Below, in pieces: positions 34,111-47,224 of a stretch of DNA of 64,000 nucleotides. The notes beneath the pieces were generated by a model, which was given only the letters and a program-made list of their open reading frames with translations, did not search any database and was not told the origin of the DNA. The translations under genes and the position numbers were made by a program. The stretch comes from Varanus komodoensis. Its lineage: Eukaryota; Chordata; Lepidosauria; Squamata; Varanidae. Numbering within the stretch: the stretch's first letter is position 1; each line of letters begins with the position of its first letter. The stretch is from positions 16,295,273 through 16,359,272 of the forward strand of contig NW_025336347.1 of the NCBI RefSeq assembly GCF_004798865.1. The letters run 5' to 3'.

Positions 34111-35542
34111 AGAAACCGTGCGAAGAATGAATCACAGAATCATAACAATGCCTCGATTAGCCTTCTGTATCTTGCCTGTGAATCAGAATTTGTCATCCAG
34201 GATGCTGTGGCCAAGGAACTACGCTATCAAGCTACAACATTCTACAGAATGTAAACTCCTAACCAGTACTCTGATTGTTCTTTGTTTAAGCATGGTAGTG
34301 TCAGATACCTAATAAAAGAGAATCAGATGTAATCTAGTTCTATTTTCATGCTCACCATCTTCAAACAGCGGCTTTTGCCATTGTAACCCCGGAAACAGCC
34401 TAATTACTTGTTACTATCAGTCATTCCATCAACCAGCTTATATAAATCAATAGTTAGTACCATAATAACATCCTTTGAACAAGCCCTTTAGTTACATAAC
34501 CTGTCACCATAATTGCTGCTGTTATAGTTTCGCAGATCATTTGACTCTGGAATGACTGACTCTAGAGGTGACATTTTACCCACTTAATGTCTGTTCATTA
34601 ACATCATTCTGCAACATCTTTTCCAGTGTGTGACCTTGGATCAGCCACTTCCAGGTTGTTTACGAAAGGTGTGATTAACTTTTTCATGGCTTCATTCTCC
34701 TTGACTGTCAAAAAACTAAAACTGATACAAAAATTAAGAGTGTCACAGAGCAAGCATTGCATTTGCTTGTCAATGGCCTTGGCTCCTGGATCCAGTTTGG
34801 TTTTCTCTGCTTTAGTTCCTATGCTACTAACCATGTCAAACACACTGAATACTGTGGAGATCTCTACGGAGAGTGTCTACTTGGCTTCTACAATTGTGTA
34901 CTGAAGTATAGGGAATACTGCACATACTGGGAGGTGCAAGATGACGTGCTTCAAGCTTCGTATGTTTCTGATGCAGGCCCGACAGCTGTGCATTTACATT
35001 ATCATGTCATTTGCAGTATGGATGGGATTTTGTGCCTGCTTCAAGCAAGACTTGCTGAAGTTTGTGGCCCATACAAGTATCAAGCTGGACAGGGATAGAG
35101 AAGTGTAGGTAGTTGCTGCTGAATGTCTGGTTTCCATGGAAAGGCCTAAATGGGCTGGGGTTTACCAGACTGTATCCTTAATAGGCCTCCCCCTGGAGGG
35201 AGTTTAGGGAATTGCAAACAGGTTGCTAGGAAGGATTGTGGACAGGTAGGCTTGGCTGACTTTGTAAAGGAGGGAGTTTGAACACAAGGTTCAAGACAGT
35301 GGATAAGAGGGAAACCAAGATAATAGTTGAGTGAGGACAGAGGAACAAGAGAAGGATACTTGAGAGATGCCCACAGAAGGCGAACCAGCTTATCAAGAAA
35401 ACACAGAGGAAGGATTTGGAAAGGCCAGATAGCCTGAGTTCCTGAAGGAAGGGAGAATGGAAAGTGTGTTTATTCTTCACAGAGGTTGCGGTGGATTTAT
35501 GTTCCACAACATTAATCCCAGAGATCTCTGACCCAGCAATCG
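34111..35542. other. No gene assigned; possible regulatory AT-rich part
   Basis: 34130-34620 is AT-rich and non-repetitive. Frames at 34604-34843 (minus) and 34757-35098 (plus) overlap antisense; the minus one is somewhat protein-like but not recognised. Confidence 0.35.
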
Positions 35543-35838
35543 TTGGAATGTAGCTCAACTGTCGAGCACATGCTTTGCATGCAGGAGGTCCCAGGTTCAA
35601 TTCCCAGGACAGAAACATGGAAACAGAGCGAGTCAGAAGGGGTCTCCCGGGCCATCTAGTCTGACCTCTGGCACCAGCCGGCTCCGCTCACGACATGCCC
35701 ACCATGTGCACGTCCAGCCTATCCTCCAAGTAGGGTTAGAAAAACTCCTGTCTGAATTCCTGGAGAGCCACTGCCAGCCAGTGTTGAGAGTACTGGGCCA
35801 GACCAGTGGTCTGACACAATATAAGGAAGCTTCTACGG
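35543..35838 (+). mobile_element. tRNA-Ala-derived SINE interrupted by a CR1 fragment
   Basis: The head at 35545-35608 follows tRNA-Ala closely: GGAATGTAGCTCAACTGTCG (A box), GCATGCTTTGCAT region with the TGC anticodon loop position, then GGTTCAATTCC (B box). The body and tail resume at about 35734-35838 (CCTGGAGAGCCACTGCCAGC, then AGTGGTCTGACACAATATAA, GGAAGCTTC), as in a common squamate SINE. Between them lies a CR1 3' end. Confidence 0.75.
35609..35733 (-). mobile_element. CR1 3' fragment nested in the SINE
   Basis: ACATGGAAACAGAGCGAGTC, AGAAGGGGTCTC, GGCCATCTAGTCTGACCTCT and CACCATGTGCACGTCCAGCC match the CR1 3' end at 47640-47740. It is minus strand, cut off after about 125 bases. Confidence 0.8.
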
Positions 35839-36014
35839 AGGTGATGTTGCTACTGACCTCATGCTATATCAGAGACAGTGAGCCCCTGTAGTAAATTGTG
35901 GAAGCCACCAATCCACTACGGAGTGTTGGGAAGGCATATTGATTGCAGTCCATTCCATGTGTACACTTCGCAGAGTAGACTTGAAATACACTTTCTTGGG
36001 GAACACCAAATTTG

Positions 36015-36160
36015 AGATGGATCGATTCCATAAAGGAAGCCCCAGCCTTGAGTTTACAGGAACTGAGCAAGGCTTTCAGGGACAGGACATTTTGGAAGCC
36101 ACTCTTTCCTGGGGTCACCAAAAATCAGAGATGACTCCATAGCACAAAACAGCAACACGT
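36015..36160 (+). mobile_element. SINE-like element with BovB-type tail, second copy
   Basis: GATTCCATAAAGGAAGCC, GAACTGAGCAAGGCTTTCAG, GTCACCAAAAATCAGAGATG and a CAACAC tail parallel the copy at 14025-14155. Confidence 0.45.
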
Positions 36161-37296
36161 AAGTCAGCCAAGTGGCTTCTTTTTGTGATTACGTTCTCAG
36201 TTTGAAGTAAATGTATAGCTGTGACCTCTCCTACAAAGTGTGTGTGTACTCTTAAGGTAACTAGTTTTGAAAAACCCTGCATCAACTGAAGGTCTAGGCT
36301 GTATGCCACTTATACATCTGGCTCACTGGGTTGGAAGTTTGAGAGCAGCTTTGAGGAAGATTAAATTTGCTGTCTTTAAAGGGAATTTGACATATTCAGA
36401 AAGGAATAGTCTATTAATAACCTCTTGCCATGATGACGAGCATGTCACTAAACACTAATATACCAGTGGCTGGAAAAAACAGCTGGAGAACATTACTGCC
36501 TTTATGAGCACTCAAGAGCTTCCTAGGTACATTTAGTTAGCTATTGTGGGAAACAAAATGCTGAACTGGGTGGTTTTTAGTGGCCTTAATGTTCTAAATG
36601 CTAACCCCTCCATTCTTTATTGGATGAGAAAATTTTCTGTTCTATTTTTTAAATGGAAGCTGTGATATGACAAAATAAAAGTCTGGGAGTGGTTTTCCCA
36701 AGAATTGCTTGATGGGACAAACCAGTGGTCTAAAAGTGCTGGATACACGATGGGAGAACATCTTCAGTGGATGCTTTTGGAGGAATCAACCTCCTCCATT
36801 TCGAACCTATTCCTTGCTCCTTGGAGATACATAAAAGCTTTGATGTATATTGGCTCTCATTCACGTAATGCTAAAACACAATGAAAAGTAGAACTGAACA
36901 CATTTGTTAGAATACATGTCTTTTCCTTTAGAAATGGAAGGCCACTTGGATGACCCTTTTTCCAAATATTATTTACCTTTTTTTAGTCCTGCTTTCCGTG
37001 TTCCCCACCCTATCATGCCCAAGGACGATTCTAGGTCTGGGACATTTTTGAGGATGCCAAGTGATGGATATTGCTAGAAATTGTGATGGCAGAAAAAGGC
37101 AAACCAAAATCAACAAAAAACATAGTGCTTTCTACCCCTGAGAAACTGTTGGAGAATTTCTTCTCCCCCAGGATAATTTGATGAAATAGAATTCTTCTGC
37201 CCACAAATAGGGTGGAGTATTTTGAAGGACTGCTTGTCCAAGCTCTGAGAAATAACCCTTGATTTCACCATATTGTGGCATATTTCTGGAGTCTAG
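36161..37296. other. No gene or known repeat recognised
   Basis: AT-rich, short frames only. Confidence 0.4.
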
Positions 37297-37392
37297 ATTA
37301 ACCTGCTGTTCTCCAGAGGTTTTGGACAACTCATAATCCTTTGCCCTTGAGCATGCTGGACTAAGCTTAGGGAATCGGCAGTCCAAAACATC
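37297..37392. repeat. Short palindromic MITE-like repeat, second copy
   Basis: GTTTTGGACAACTCATAATC and the opposite-strand ACTGCCGATTCCCTAAGC flank a GAGCATGCTGGACTAAGC core. This is worn wording of the 'GGACTACAACTCCCAT' inverted-repeat type, comparable with 10672-10745. Confidence 0.35.
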
Positions 37393-40300
37393 TGGAGAGT
37401 ACCAGAATGCTTACCCCAGGTTAAAAATATTTTTATGTTTGGAAACATTATTTAAAATGCCTCTCACAGTAAGAGTAGGATTACAGAATAGTCCATTTTA
37501 TATTCTCTTTGTATATAATTTATGCAAACGCTGAGGCAGATGCACCTCCACAGTAGAAATAAATGGTTAAAATGATACAGGGGAATTCTTGTCCCATTAA
37601 AGCAATTGGGGTGTTGCCAGGAGAGTAAAGAGGGTGCAGCATTTGGTCACGTTTAATGCACTTAACATCAGTGCAAGGTGATAACAGCAGGCTGCAGAAA
37701 TTGTCAGGTAAAAATGAGCTTGGATCCAATTATCAGTGGAGAGTGAAGGTTGCATAGTATCTGATTCGGTGATACTTTGGATGATTGACACCTCAAATAC
37801 TTTCTGGGGTTAAGGAAATGTCAGTAGATGAATACTATGTAAACCCGACTGCATGTCTTCTTGTCTTTCTGTTAATTGGAACATCCTTCTACCAAGACAC
37901 CTTGTGAAAATTTAGTTACGATTGTTTTAATAGGGATGGCTTCTGTGTGTTGCAATAATATGAAGAATAAGAATTAAATGATTTCCTTTGCATGACTTTA
38001 CTTTCCAAGAATGTTGTGCCTTGATATGTTAACATGGCAACTATGTTTCAGATGAAAGTCTGTTTGCTGGACTGCAGTTCAGTGATTTGAATGTGCATTC
38101 TACAGTTCCGTTTAAAATGTCATAGGAAATACCATAATAGAAGAAGACCTTGCATTTTATTTTCCAATTTCCACCTTTGTATTTAAGCCATAGCACTGCA
38201 ATATCGTAGGGCAGTGGCTCTGACAATAGAAGGGTGGCAGCCTGCAGGTGTTGAACACGTTTTCTCCAGAGTTCAGGCATGTGCAAATCCATAAAACTCA
38301 AGCTCATCCATGTTCTCGGAATTCTGCCTCCAAGCTAATTCTGACTTGTATCTATGTAAAGTTGCAAGCATTGGGTATTTTCTCCTTGAGCCAAAGAAGT
38401 GTGTATTTTCATGTCCTTTTTAAAAATGTGAGCAGAAATTGTGCACATTCATGAAATGTACACATTCCCCCATTCTTTAAAGTGTGTTTGTATGCATTTC
38501 TGAAAGATTTGTGATGCTCAGTATTCAAAACTACACATTTGTTTGAATATATTGCTTTGTTCTGTAGATGGTATGCCAGTGTACAGACATGGGCTGCAGA
38601 TGGGCTCTGGATTCCAGGAGATGTGTCCTGGGTAAAGTCTGTACGCAGTGAACTGAAACCGATTTCTCCTGTGCTCATAAGCTCCATAAGCAAGGGCCAC
38701 CAGTGAGCAGCCGTCCTGGTTGTCCAGAGTAGCTTAGGTGGTAGCTTCCTATCCTATGCCTGGAGATGTCCTTACGGTTTTGCTTCAGCATCAGCCTGGC
38801 CTTCTTTGCTCACAACTGAAGGAACTCCTCCTCCTCCTCCTCCTCATCCTCCTCCTCCTCCTCCTCCTCCTACTGTATTACTTGTATGCCCCAGCTTTCT
38901 TCCTGTGTTAGGAGAAGGCAGTGAAAAACTAAGTACAAGGATGGCCTTCTCAGAAAGGTAGTTCCACTGATAGCCCCCGAAGCTTCCTGGCCTTCCTGCT
39001 GCTTCTCCTTGCTGTCCTTCATCTGCTTTCTTCCTCTCCTCTCTCAGGGCCATATGGATTGGGTCCTGAAGAAGAAGGCAGATCAGTGAGGAGCAGGTGG
39101 ACCAATAAGCCTGCCTTCCAAAAATAGTGGACCCAGCATTAGCCAAGGGTGAGGAAAGAATAATTGAAAGAAGAAAACGGAAGTTCTCCATGCTTAAGTA
39201 TTGTCCTGGTATATTGTTCATCTTTTGATGCAGTGAGGCAATTAAATATATGGATACATTTGTTTTTAAATCCTCCCTCCTCAAAATATGTATTACATGG
39301 ATTTTAGCTTACGTGAAGGAACCCTAACTTCTTGTCACACATCACTATGTCTCATGGCTGCAAGTCAACCTGGTTGTAAGGCCTGTCAGTGTGGAGACAT
39401 ACGGCTTTCTTTCATCATCTGCCACAACGCAGAGTTGAAGATTCTCCGTGATGTTCACTGTTGAGTGAAGGGATCGTTCAATATGACCTTTCCTTGGGGA
39501 TTCTTGGCAATGTTATTTGTCTGTCCTTACATCTTCTCTCTTTAGTTAATTGCACCTTTGCCCGTGAATTTCTCTGCATTTTTAAGGAAATGGCTGGTTC
39601 AGTGTTTACAAAATGCACTGGCACATATTTCCAGGTAAAACATGCTAATAAAAGGAAAGTATTCTCATGGGGTGCAGCAGAGATATCCTTTCTTTTAGTC
39701 TCTCCCTCTCTCTTGCCCCCACACTTTTGCCCAACCTTTTCCACCTTGATCTTGGGCATACAGTTGTGTGAAGGGTCTGGTATTGCAGCGCTCGGGGTCC
39801 TAATTGCATGGGGACCCTCCACACATAGAGCAAGCACTTCATTGCAGAAATCATTTCCTGAACATCTCAGGAGTAACTGCACAACCATGGGGCTGAGATG
39901 AAACGTGCAGCCCCACACCCCTTTGGCAGCATGTAGCACATACAAGTCGCACATACAAGACAGTATAACTACGACTCTAAAGAATACCAGAATCACATAT
40001 CCCTTGCTGTTGTGGGTAGAGTTTGTTTCAGAACTGATACAAGGAAGTACCAAAGCAAGGCCTAGATCTGCATGCTGTTATTTAACTCATACCAAGTAGC
40101 AAGCGAAATCAGAGGCTGAGATCATGAAACCAAACTGGAGGATATATAACTGACCTCTTTCCTGAAGGAAACCTAAATGCGATGACCTACACCAACTTAA
40201 CCATGGGAATAAATACAGGTTTTCTGGTTAGCTCCACGTTTAATAAATAAGGTGGCAAGTGGAACAACCTAAGAATAATTTTCAGATTTTTCCAGGACAT

Positions 40301-41071
40301 TTTATTTCCATATGTAGAGAGGAGACATCGGTGTATGATACTGAAAGGGAATACCACAGTTCCGTTATCATCCTTTCATATGAGTGTCACTCAGCATGTT
40401 ATTCACCAGTTCTCAACACACTGAGTCTCATGTCTCATTTAATTGGCAAACTCCACTGTTAGGAAACATTGGCAAACACTACAGTGTCTCCCATCATGCT
40501 GTGAGCTTCAGTCTCTGCTTCTTTCCACTGAGCCCACTGAATATTTATGCTCTGCCAGCATTCTCTGGAAGATTCTGAGCAAAAAATGCATCCACCGCAT
40601 TATGATGGCACCATCCCCTTAAATGTTTTTGCTTAGGAGATTAACAAAGCTTTCTCATAGTCCCGGATGGCATACGATGGAGAGCTTCCTTCGCAGACCA
40701 AGCTTACCTTTGTATCTTTGGGGAAACATTTCGTCAAGTAGTTTCTGTCAGACAGAATGTCTCTGGAGGGAGAAGATACAGTACTTAACAGGAAGGAATA
40801 TAAAACATTTTCTTGTTGAAAGTGGCCAAGTAAGAAGGGGAAGCCAGTGGGGGTAGAAGAGGGTGGAAGAAGAAATAGGAAAAGGGGGGAAAGGTAGAGA
40901 TAAAGATGGACACATCTGTCAAGGTCAATGTAACTCAGATTTTTAAGAAATAATTTTCTGACATTAACTTTGTTCTGTCCAATTTCTACATCCATTTTGA
41001 ATGTGCTTTTTAAAAAGTTTGTATGAAAGCATGTGTACATTATTGTGTTTGGTTAACTGAACACATTATTT
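37393..41071. other. Long stretch without recognised genes
   Basis: Contains a (CTC)n microsatellite (38825-38872). Antisense frame pairs at 39461-39901 (plus) and 39478-40053 (minus, 191 codons), and 40633-41040 (minus, 135 codons), lack recognisable domains. TGTGCACATTC-type words occur at 38440. Confidence 0.4.
38825..38872. repeat. (CTC)n microsatellite
   Basis: About sixteen trinucleotide units with one interruption (CAT). Confidence 0.95.
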
Positions 41072-41310
41072 ATTTTAATTATTTATTCTGTTTATATCCC
41101 ACCTTTTTCTTCCTTTCAAGGAACTCAAAGCGGCTTACATAATTATCTTCCTCCTTTGAATCTTCTCCTCACAACAGCAACCCTGTGAGGAGGATTGGGC
41201 TGAAAATCTGTGACTTGCCCAGAGTTGGCTCCATGGCTAAGCGGAGACTAGAACCCAGATCACCTGAGTCCCAGTCCTGTACTCATAACCACCACAGCAC
41301 ACTACACTGT
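41072..41310 (-). mobile_element. tRNA-derived SINE, squamate type (minus strand)
   Basis: TTATATCCCACCTTTTTC, GGAACTCAAAGCGGCTTACA, CAGCAACCCTGTGAGGAGG, GCTAAGCGGAGACTAGAACC and the head relic CACCACAGCACACTACAC, read in reverse of the copy at 1188. Confidence 0.85.
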
Positions 41311-42902
41311 GTGCATAGTGTATGTGTAAGAATCTGTGCAATGGTTTTCCCCAACATGCATTTCTCAAACCACCCATCTTAAGGGACAGATAAATGATCA
41401 GTGTCTGAGATCACCAGGATTTCCCAAATACTGATTTGTCACTTGTCTTTTGCCTGATTCCTATTAGCACTGGAGATGGTCCCTTTTGATCAGTGTGTAA
41501 ACATGAAATTTACACTAAAGGAAGCGGATTAAGCCTACAGGCAAAATTTGTGCAAATAAGGACATTTGTGCAAACTGAAATGGGGCAGTTGCTCGAATTA
41601 AATGCAAACATTTTCAGCATTTCATGAACATTGTTGGCAGACATGCGCTCCTGATTGTAACTGAAGTTGCAAATAGGATGTACTCAAATGTTTTGTAAGT
41701 GAAAAGGAAGGAAGGGCAGCAGACAGGCAGGTGAAAGGAGGGAAGGAAGGACAGACAGATGGCAGGTGAAAGGAAGGAAGGAAGGAAGGAAGTTCATAAA
41801 ACAGAGTTTACTGAGTTCAGTGTGATTTTTTTCCTAGCAAATATGAATCAGATCACACTACTGAGTTGAACCTAAGAATTTTTTAAACAAGAAAACATGT
41901 TACATACAACTGCTATTTATAGACAATTTCAATTTCACTTATATTATTTTTTCATTTAGCCATCATTGTCTTTTTCCAAGCGGTGCATGGCTTTAATGGA
42001 TTTTGTTTAAAAGAGATGTCAAAAATATCTGTAAAGTTAAAATTGACTTAGTGCCAAAAGCAAAATACCATCTTATTCCTCTGGAAATCAAATTGATTGT
42101 AATATACAACACCTTTGTATCAGATGTTGTTAGGCAGTGTTTTGTAACAAAGCATCGCATTCCACACTAATCAAAATCAAGTTAGTTTAAGCAAATAAAA
42201 TGTTTGAGGATGAGCTTAAATACACAGGCTTCCATGAATATATGTGGATCTTGGTTTCTCACTGGAATACTCTGATGCCAACCCATCACTGAGAACCAGC
42301 AGATGCAACGCCTGCAAATTGACAGGGTTCTGAGGAGGGCTTCTAAGGTCACCTGCAGCACCTGGACAGAGAAGGTGTAATTCCATCCTGCCCATCCTTT
42401 GCTCAAACTGGAGCATACACTGAATTCGGTGCTGCTCTTACTGTAGACCTACTGAAGCCAGTAGCAATGGAGTCTGGATCCGACCCATTGTTGGCAGAGA
42501 GACATGGTGCCCCTTCTGAAGCCTGAAGACTTCTGAAGCCTGATGACTTCATCTGCTCACTTTCCTGGTCTGATATTGACTTTAGTGCCTGCATCTGAAT
42601 GATGCTGATAGGAACATTTATTCGTTATGTGAGGATTTCATTCACTTGTGAAATTGGATAAGAATTGACCAACATTTCCAGTGGTTTCCAATGTGGGGAC
42701 AAGGAGACTTAAGGCTGAAAGAACTTGAATGTGGGCAAGTGCTTAGCTCTTTAAAGTCTGGCTGGAATGCTGGTATATTCAAGCAAGGTCATGTTGAATT
42801 AGTCTTGGCACCTCCCTTTTCTGACTGAGTTCTCATTTTTAACAGCTATATGGCAGACAGGTACATCTGGGCCCACTCTATGTTAGGAATATGTTATTCT
42901 TA
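41311..42902. other. Unannotated; holds a compound tandem repeat
   Basis: A 35-base unit starting GGCAGGTGAAAGGA is repeated at 41726 and 41761, with AAGG runs (to about 41792). AAAATTTGTGCAAAT (41543-41557) and GCAAACATTTTCA (41604-41616) match the region at 16.8-17.0 kb. No gene is recognised. Confidence 0.55.
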
Positions 42903-43105
42903 CATTCCATTATATTTATATCTACTTATTTTGTGAGGAGCCCAAGGCAGCTCACATCCTCACAACAACAAACCTGTGAGGTGGGTTTGACTGAGAGTCT
43001 GTGACAGGCTCAAAGTGAGCTTCACGGCTAAGCAGGGCCCGCAGACCAGATCTCCGGGGTCCCCCATCCAGCACTCACACTGCCACACCGCACTGGCTGT
43101 CTGCA
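42903..43105 (-). mobile_element. tRNA-derived SINE, squamate type (minus strand)
   Basis: GAGGAGCCCAAGGCAGCTC, CCTCACAACAACAAACCTGT, GTGAGCTTCACGGCTAAGC and CACTGCCACACCGCACTGGC are close to the family consensus wording, making this the best-kept copy here. Confidence 0.88.
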
Positions 43106-43235
43106 GGCGATATTCAACAGACAAAGCCCGTGCCTAATGAATATCACTGACGAAGTTGGTTCAGTATTTTGAGTTATGTTCTGTTACAAATTTAACAAAA
43201 TGTGAAAAGTTGTTCAAATAGTAGTAGTCGTCGTA

Positions 43236-44450
43236 GTAGTAAAGGGGATGTGAGGAACTACAGGCTAGTTAGCCTTACATCCATAGTGGGAAAGACGAGG
43301 AAAAAGCTCATAATATGAAACGCTCTGGAGTCCCTAGATAGGGATGGAAGGTTGGCGGCCATGCAACACGGCTTCCGCAAAAGCAGACACTGCCAGACGA
43401 ACCTTGTGGAATTCTTTGACAAGGATATGAGGTGGCTAGATGGAGGGGATGTGGTCAATGTGGTATACCTGGATTTCAGCGAGGCCTTTGATAAAGTGGC
43501 TTGTGATATCCTGGTTGAAAAATTGAGGAGTTTTGGGATAGTCCAATGAACTGTCTGATGGATCAGGGCATGGCTGACAGACCAAAAGCCGAGGGCAACT
43601 GTTAGTGGGGAATCATTGGGATGGTGGTTGGTGACAAGCAGGGTCCCCCAGGGTTCTGTCCTAGGACCCATCCTGTTCAAGCTTTTCATCAATGACCTGG
43701 AAGAGGAGATGACAAGTCTGCTGATCAAGTTCACAGATGATACTAAAATGGGGGTGGTGGCTACAACTGAGGAGCAGGTACTCCGGATCAACAGGTGCAA
43801 GGTCTTGCACTTGGGGCATAGGAATGGGTGTTATTTATACAGGTTAGGGAATGAGTGGCTGAAGAGTAGCCCTTGTGAAAAGCATCTTGGGGTGCTGGTC
43901 AGCTGCAGGCTAAACATGAGTCAGCAGTGTGACGCGGCAGTCAAGAGGGTGAATGCCACCCTAGAATGAATAGCCAGAAGCATGGCTTCTAGAGCAAGAG
44001 AGGTATTACTGCCACTCCATACAACTCTGGTGTGCCCACAACTCTGTAGTACTGTGTTCAATTCTGGGCCCCTCGTTACAAGAGTCTTGAGAAGAGGAGA
44101 CTCAGAGGGGACCTGTTAGTCACATATAGGTATGTGAGGGGGTGTCACACAGAGGTGGGTCGTGACCTTTTCCCCCCTGTGGTGGAGGGCAGGACACATT
44201 CTAACAGAGCAAAGCTCAGGGAACCAAGATTCAAGGTGGATGCCAGGAAGCGCTTCCTGACAGTTAGGACCCTGAGGGTATGGAATGGGCTTCCACGGGA
44301 GGTGGTTGAATCCCTATTGGTGAGGATGTTCAAGGATAGGCTGGACATGTACATGGTAGGCATGTCATAAGTGGAGCCAGCTGGGGGTCAGACTAAATGA
44401 CCCAGGTTGCTCCTTCTGATTTGCTCTGTTTCTCTGTTTCTATGTTTATA
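43236..44450 (+). mobile_element. CR1 LINE, 5'-truncated and internally deleted
   Basis: Begins within the RT region (RNYRLVSLTSIVGK) and runs to a CR1 3' end (GGGGGTCAGACTAAATGACC, then TGCTCCTTCTGATT). Protein scraps in order: MQHGFRKSRHCQTNLVEFFD; motif A VVYLDFSEAFDKV (43465-43503); motif B RVPQGSVLGPILFKLFINDL (43640-43700); motif C KFTDDTKMG (43727-43755); EKHLGVLVSCRLNMSQQCDA; and the C-terminal LREPRFKVDARKRFLTVRT with VWNGLPREVVES. About 200 bases are missing near 44070-44080. Several frame changes make it inactive. CR1 is the dominant LINE of reptiles and birds; no target duplication is expected or seen. Confidence 0.88.
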
Positions 44451-47172
44451 AATCTGGGAAAGAACTTGAGATTTTTTTAACATTTAATATTAAAGTGATT
44501 TTGCTATTGGTGTAATTTATAAAGGATGGATGAAATTCTTAGAATTTTTTAGGGTGGGTTAGTTGATACTTGCCTTGCTGAAGCAGCAAACCTTTATCCA
44601 TTTACCTGTGAGTAAGCCCCATTGAACTTGCTCAATCTTACTTCTGAGTAAAAGTTCATAGGGTTGTTGTATTAACCATTGTATCTCTGGTGGAAAAGTT
44701 CTACTTATAATTTTATTCATTCTTTGAAGCTTAAGGAAGCTTCCTCATACCACTGATAAAGAGAAGGTAGGAAAGCCACATTCTCCCAGCCTAAGAGCTG
44801 CTCTTCTTGGAATGGCCATGGAGAGATGTTCTGAGCTCTTATGACCATTCCAGGAAGTGTGCTGGCTGGGGAGACTGCAGAATGCAGGAGAGCAACACAC
44901 AGTTCCCCAGTTTAAAAAAATAAGGGGAAGAATTCAAAATGCCTTCCACTTAATTTAAGGAAACCACATTAACCCTTTACTTCTGTGTTCTCTGGTCTTC
45001 CCAGCTGGCAAACTTCCTGGAATGTCCATTGGAGGCTGTCATGATCTTAAGCAACGGAAACTGTTGATAGGATGTGGCCTTGCTGTGCTAATACCAGCCA
45101 CGGTGAGGGATCACTCAGAGAAGTCACCTGGCGCTGCATTCCAGGGGTGTGAGGGGCCAAAGGAAATGGAAGTCAGCCCAAAGGTTAAACGTGTGGAGCC
45201 AAATAAAACCCAAATCAAAAATAAAAATAGCATAGTGTAGCTGCAAGCTCTTCTTTCATGTAACTGAGCCTTTGAAGAGGCATTTCTGCGTTTTAGGGTG
45301 GTGGCAGGGAGCTGCACAAAGCCACCAATGATCAGTGCTGAGGAAGAGTGGGGCCAGGGAAAGAGACCGTGGCCATCTGGGGAAGCGGAGACAGCCAGAT
45401 CTGTCTGTCTGCGCAAGCCTAGGTGTCCCATCCATGGGGCAGAGGCGACTTGTGTTTAGATCGGAGCCTTAAATAAGATAACCAACATTCTTTAAAAGTT
45501 CTGATTCAACAAATTCGCACTGGAATTTTCCAATGGTGCAAAAATAGAAACTTCCAGGAAGAGACGCATGCAGAAGGCACAAAAGCCCCAAGAGCCTTGG
45601 TTGGGTTTAACGCAGCAGACTTACCTGGCCACACTTCTGGAAATGGTTTCTCTCTTCTGTCACCTGTATTCCTTTAAATTTTTCACTTGAACTAGTGCAA
45701 TCCCTTTGATCCCATTGCTTTGGGATCAAATCCCATGCTTTGCCGAAACATTGCAGTCATCGGTGGGATCTTTAATTATCTGGAAAGAGGATTCCAATAT
45801 GCAAATACATGCACACTTTTAGAAATGTTTAAAATAAACCCCACCTTGGTTCACTTGCAAGATTTGCTCTTCAGGCTTCCACCCATGCATCGAACCTATC
45901 GTGAAAACTTTCCTTATTCATTCTTTGGTGAGACATTTACAAAATGTACACCTTCGGCATAACAAATAATGCACTGTCACCATTGATGATATTTATTTCT
46001 CATTCAGAGGTTCATCATACATACTGACAATTTAATGATATTTTTCCTTGAAGTCAACAGGCCAGTGGAAGCCGTGCGTAATGTTAACTCATTTGGAAGA
46101 TGGCTCCACACATCAATATTCATTACCCAGCATGCAGCACCAAGGGAAGAGGGAAGGCCCCATTAACATTTGTTACAAAGGCAGAGGCCAGAGTTTTTCG
46201 GAGAAAAGTGGTATGAGGAGGAAGATTTTACTTATGCAAGGGAGAGGAGCTGGGTTACGAAGACCCCACTGACAATGGTATATGCACAATCCTGATTTAA
46301 ATGAAACACATATTTCTTTTCTCAAATACGGAATGAAAGCCAGAAAATATACATGCCACTGGCAGTACCTAGTAAATATGGAAGGGGAGAAACTTAGATA
46401 ATGCTGAAATGGACACCATCATTTTTGACTGTCTGTCTGTCAATATCTATATATTCTATATCAGGCAATTTCATCAATTGATTGTTTTTGTTAATTATTG
46501 GAACATGCATTATAGTGAAGTAAGATTGGAAAGTTATATCTTACCAATTGCATTGGAATGGGGGAAAAGCATTAAAATCTCAGCTATAGTCAGTAATTAT
46601 TATTTGAAAGGCTTTTGATGAAAATTGTCCAAGGTATTTGACCTGCCCACTTCATTGTATTTGAACTGACAGACAGCGCCATCCTCAGGCTCTGGGGAGG
46701 CAAGAGGATGGCGTGGCCTTCCGCAGCTATGCCCCAGGGGAGGGAATCTGGGCCTTGCGTGGGTGTTGTAATCCCCCGCACAGTTCGCCTGATACCTTCC
46801 CCAATTGTGTACACTTCCCCTAGGATTTCAAGCCCTCAAAGATCAAAGACTTACACGCTCGCCTTGCAGCTCATCCCCTCGCTGCCAAAGAGGATCTCTA
46901 ATTTGTGGGGGATTAGAATACTTCAGCAGGCACCTCATCCACTGCAGATGCCAGCATTGGGTGTTTGGGTTTACTGCTATCGAGTCTAAAAGCCAGGCAC
47001 CCAGTGGTGGCTGTAGCCCCTCAGCCTGCAGGTGGAGGCTCACGTGGCCAAATGCATTCCTATTTACACAAGAATGCCTTTCCCAAGAATGCCTTTCCGT
47101 ATTAAACACAATGTCAAGTGGAAGGTCACTGGCTTAGCCTTCCCTCTGGCATCCAGTTCTGATATATGCAGG

Positions 47173-47176
<4 letters not shown>
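44451..47176. other. No gene assigned
   Basis: 45000-45470 and 46690-47050 are GC-richer with overlapping frames (up to 110 codons) but no recognisable protein. 46380-46620 is AT-rich. Confidence 0.4.

Positions 47177-47222
<46 letters not shown>
47177..47222. repeat. (AC)n microsatellite
   Basis: Twenty-three perfect units. Confidence 0.95.

Positions 47223-47224
<2 letters not shown>

Noticed and set aside
34604-34904. Antisense frame pair, one with protein-like composition
   Set aside because: Neither matches a family I know; evidence is too thin to call a gene.
35545-35608. tRNA-Ala gene
   Set aside because: The tRNA-like segment is mutated in the arms and continues into a SINE body, so it is a SINE head rather than a functional tRNA gene.
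38844-39284. 146-codon minus frame ending in a glycine run
   Set aside because: Its C-terminus is simply the (CTC)n microsatellite read in translation.
39461-40053. Overlapping antisense open frames of 146 and 191 codons
   Set aside because: No domain, low-complexity endings and open phases on both strands; consistent with chance.
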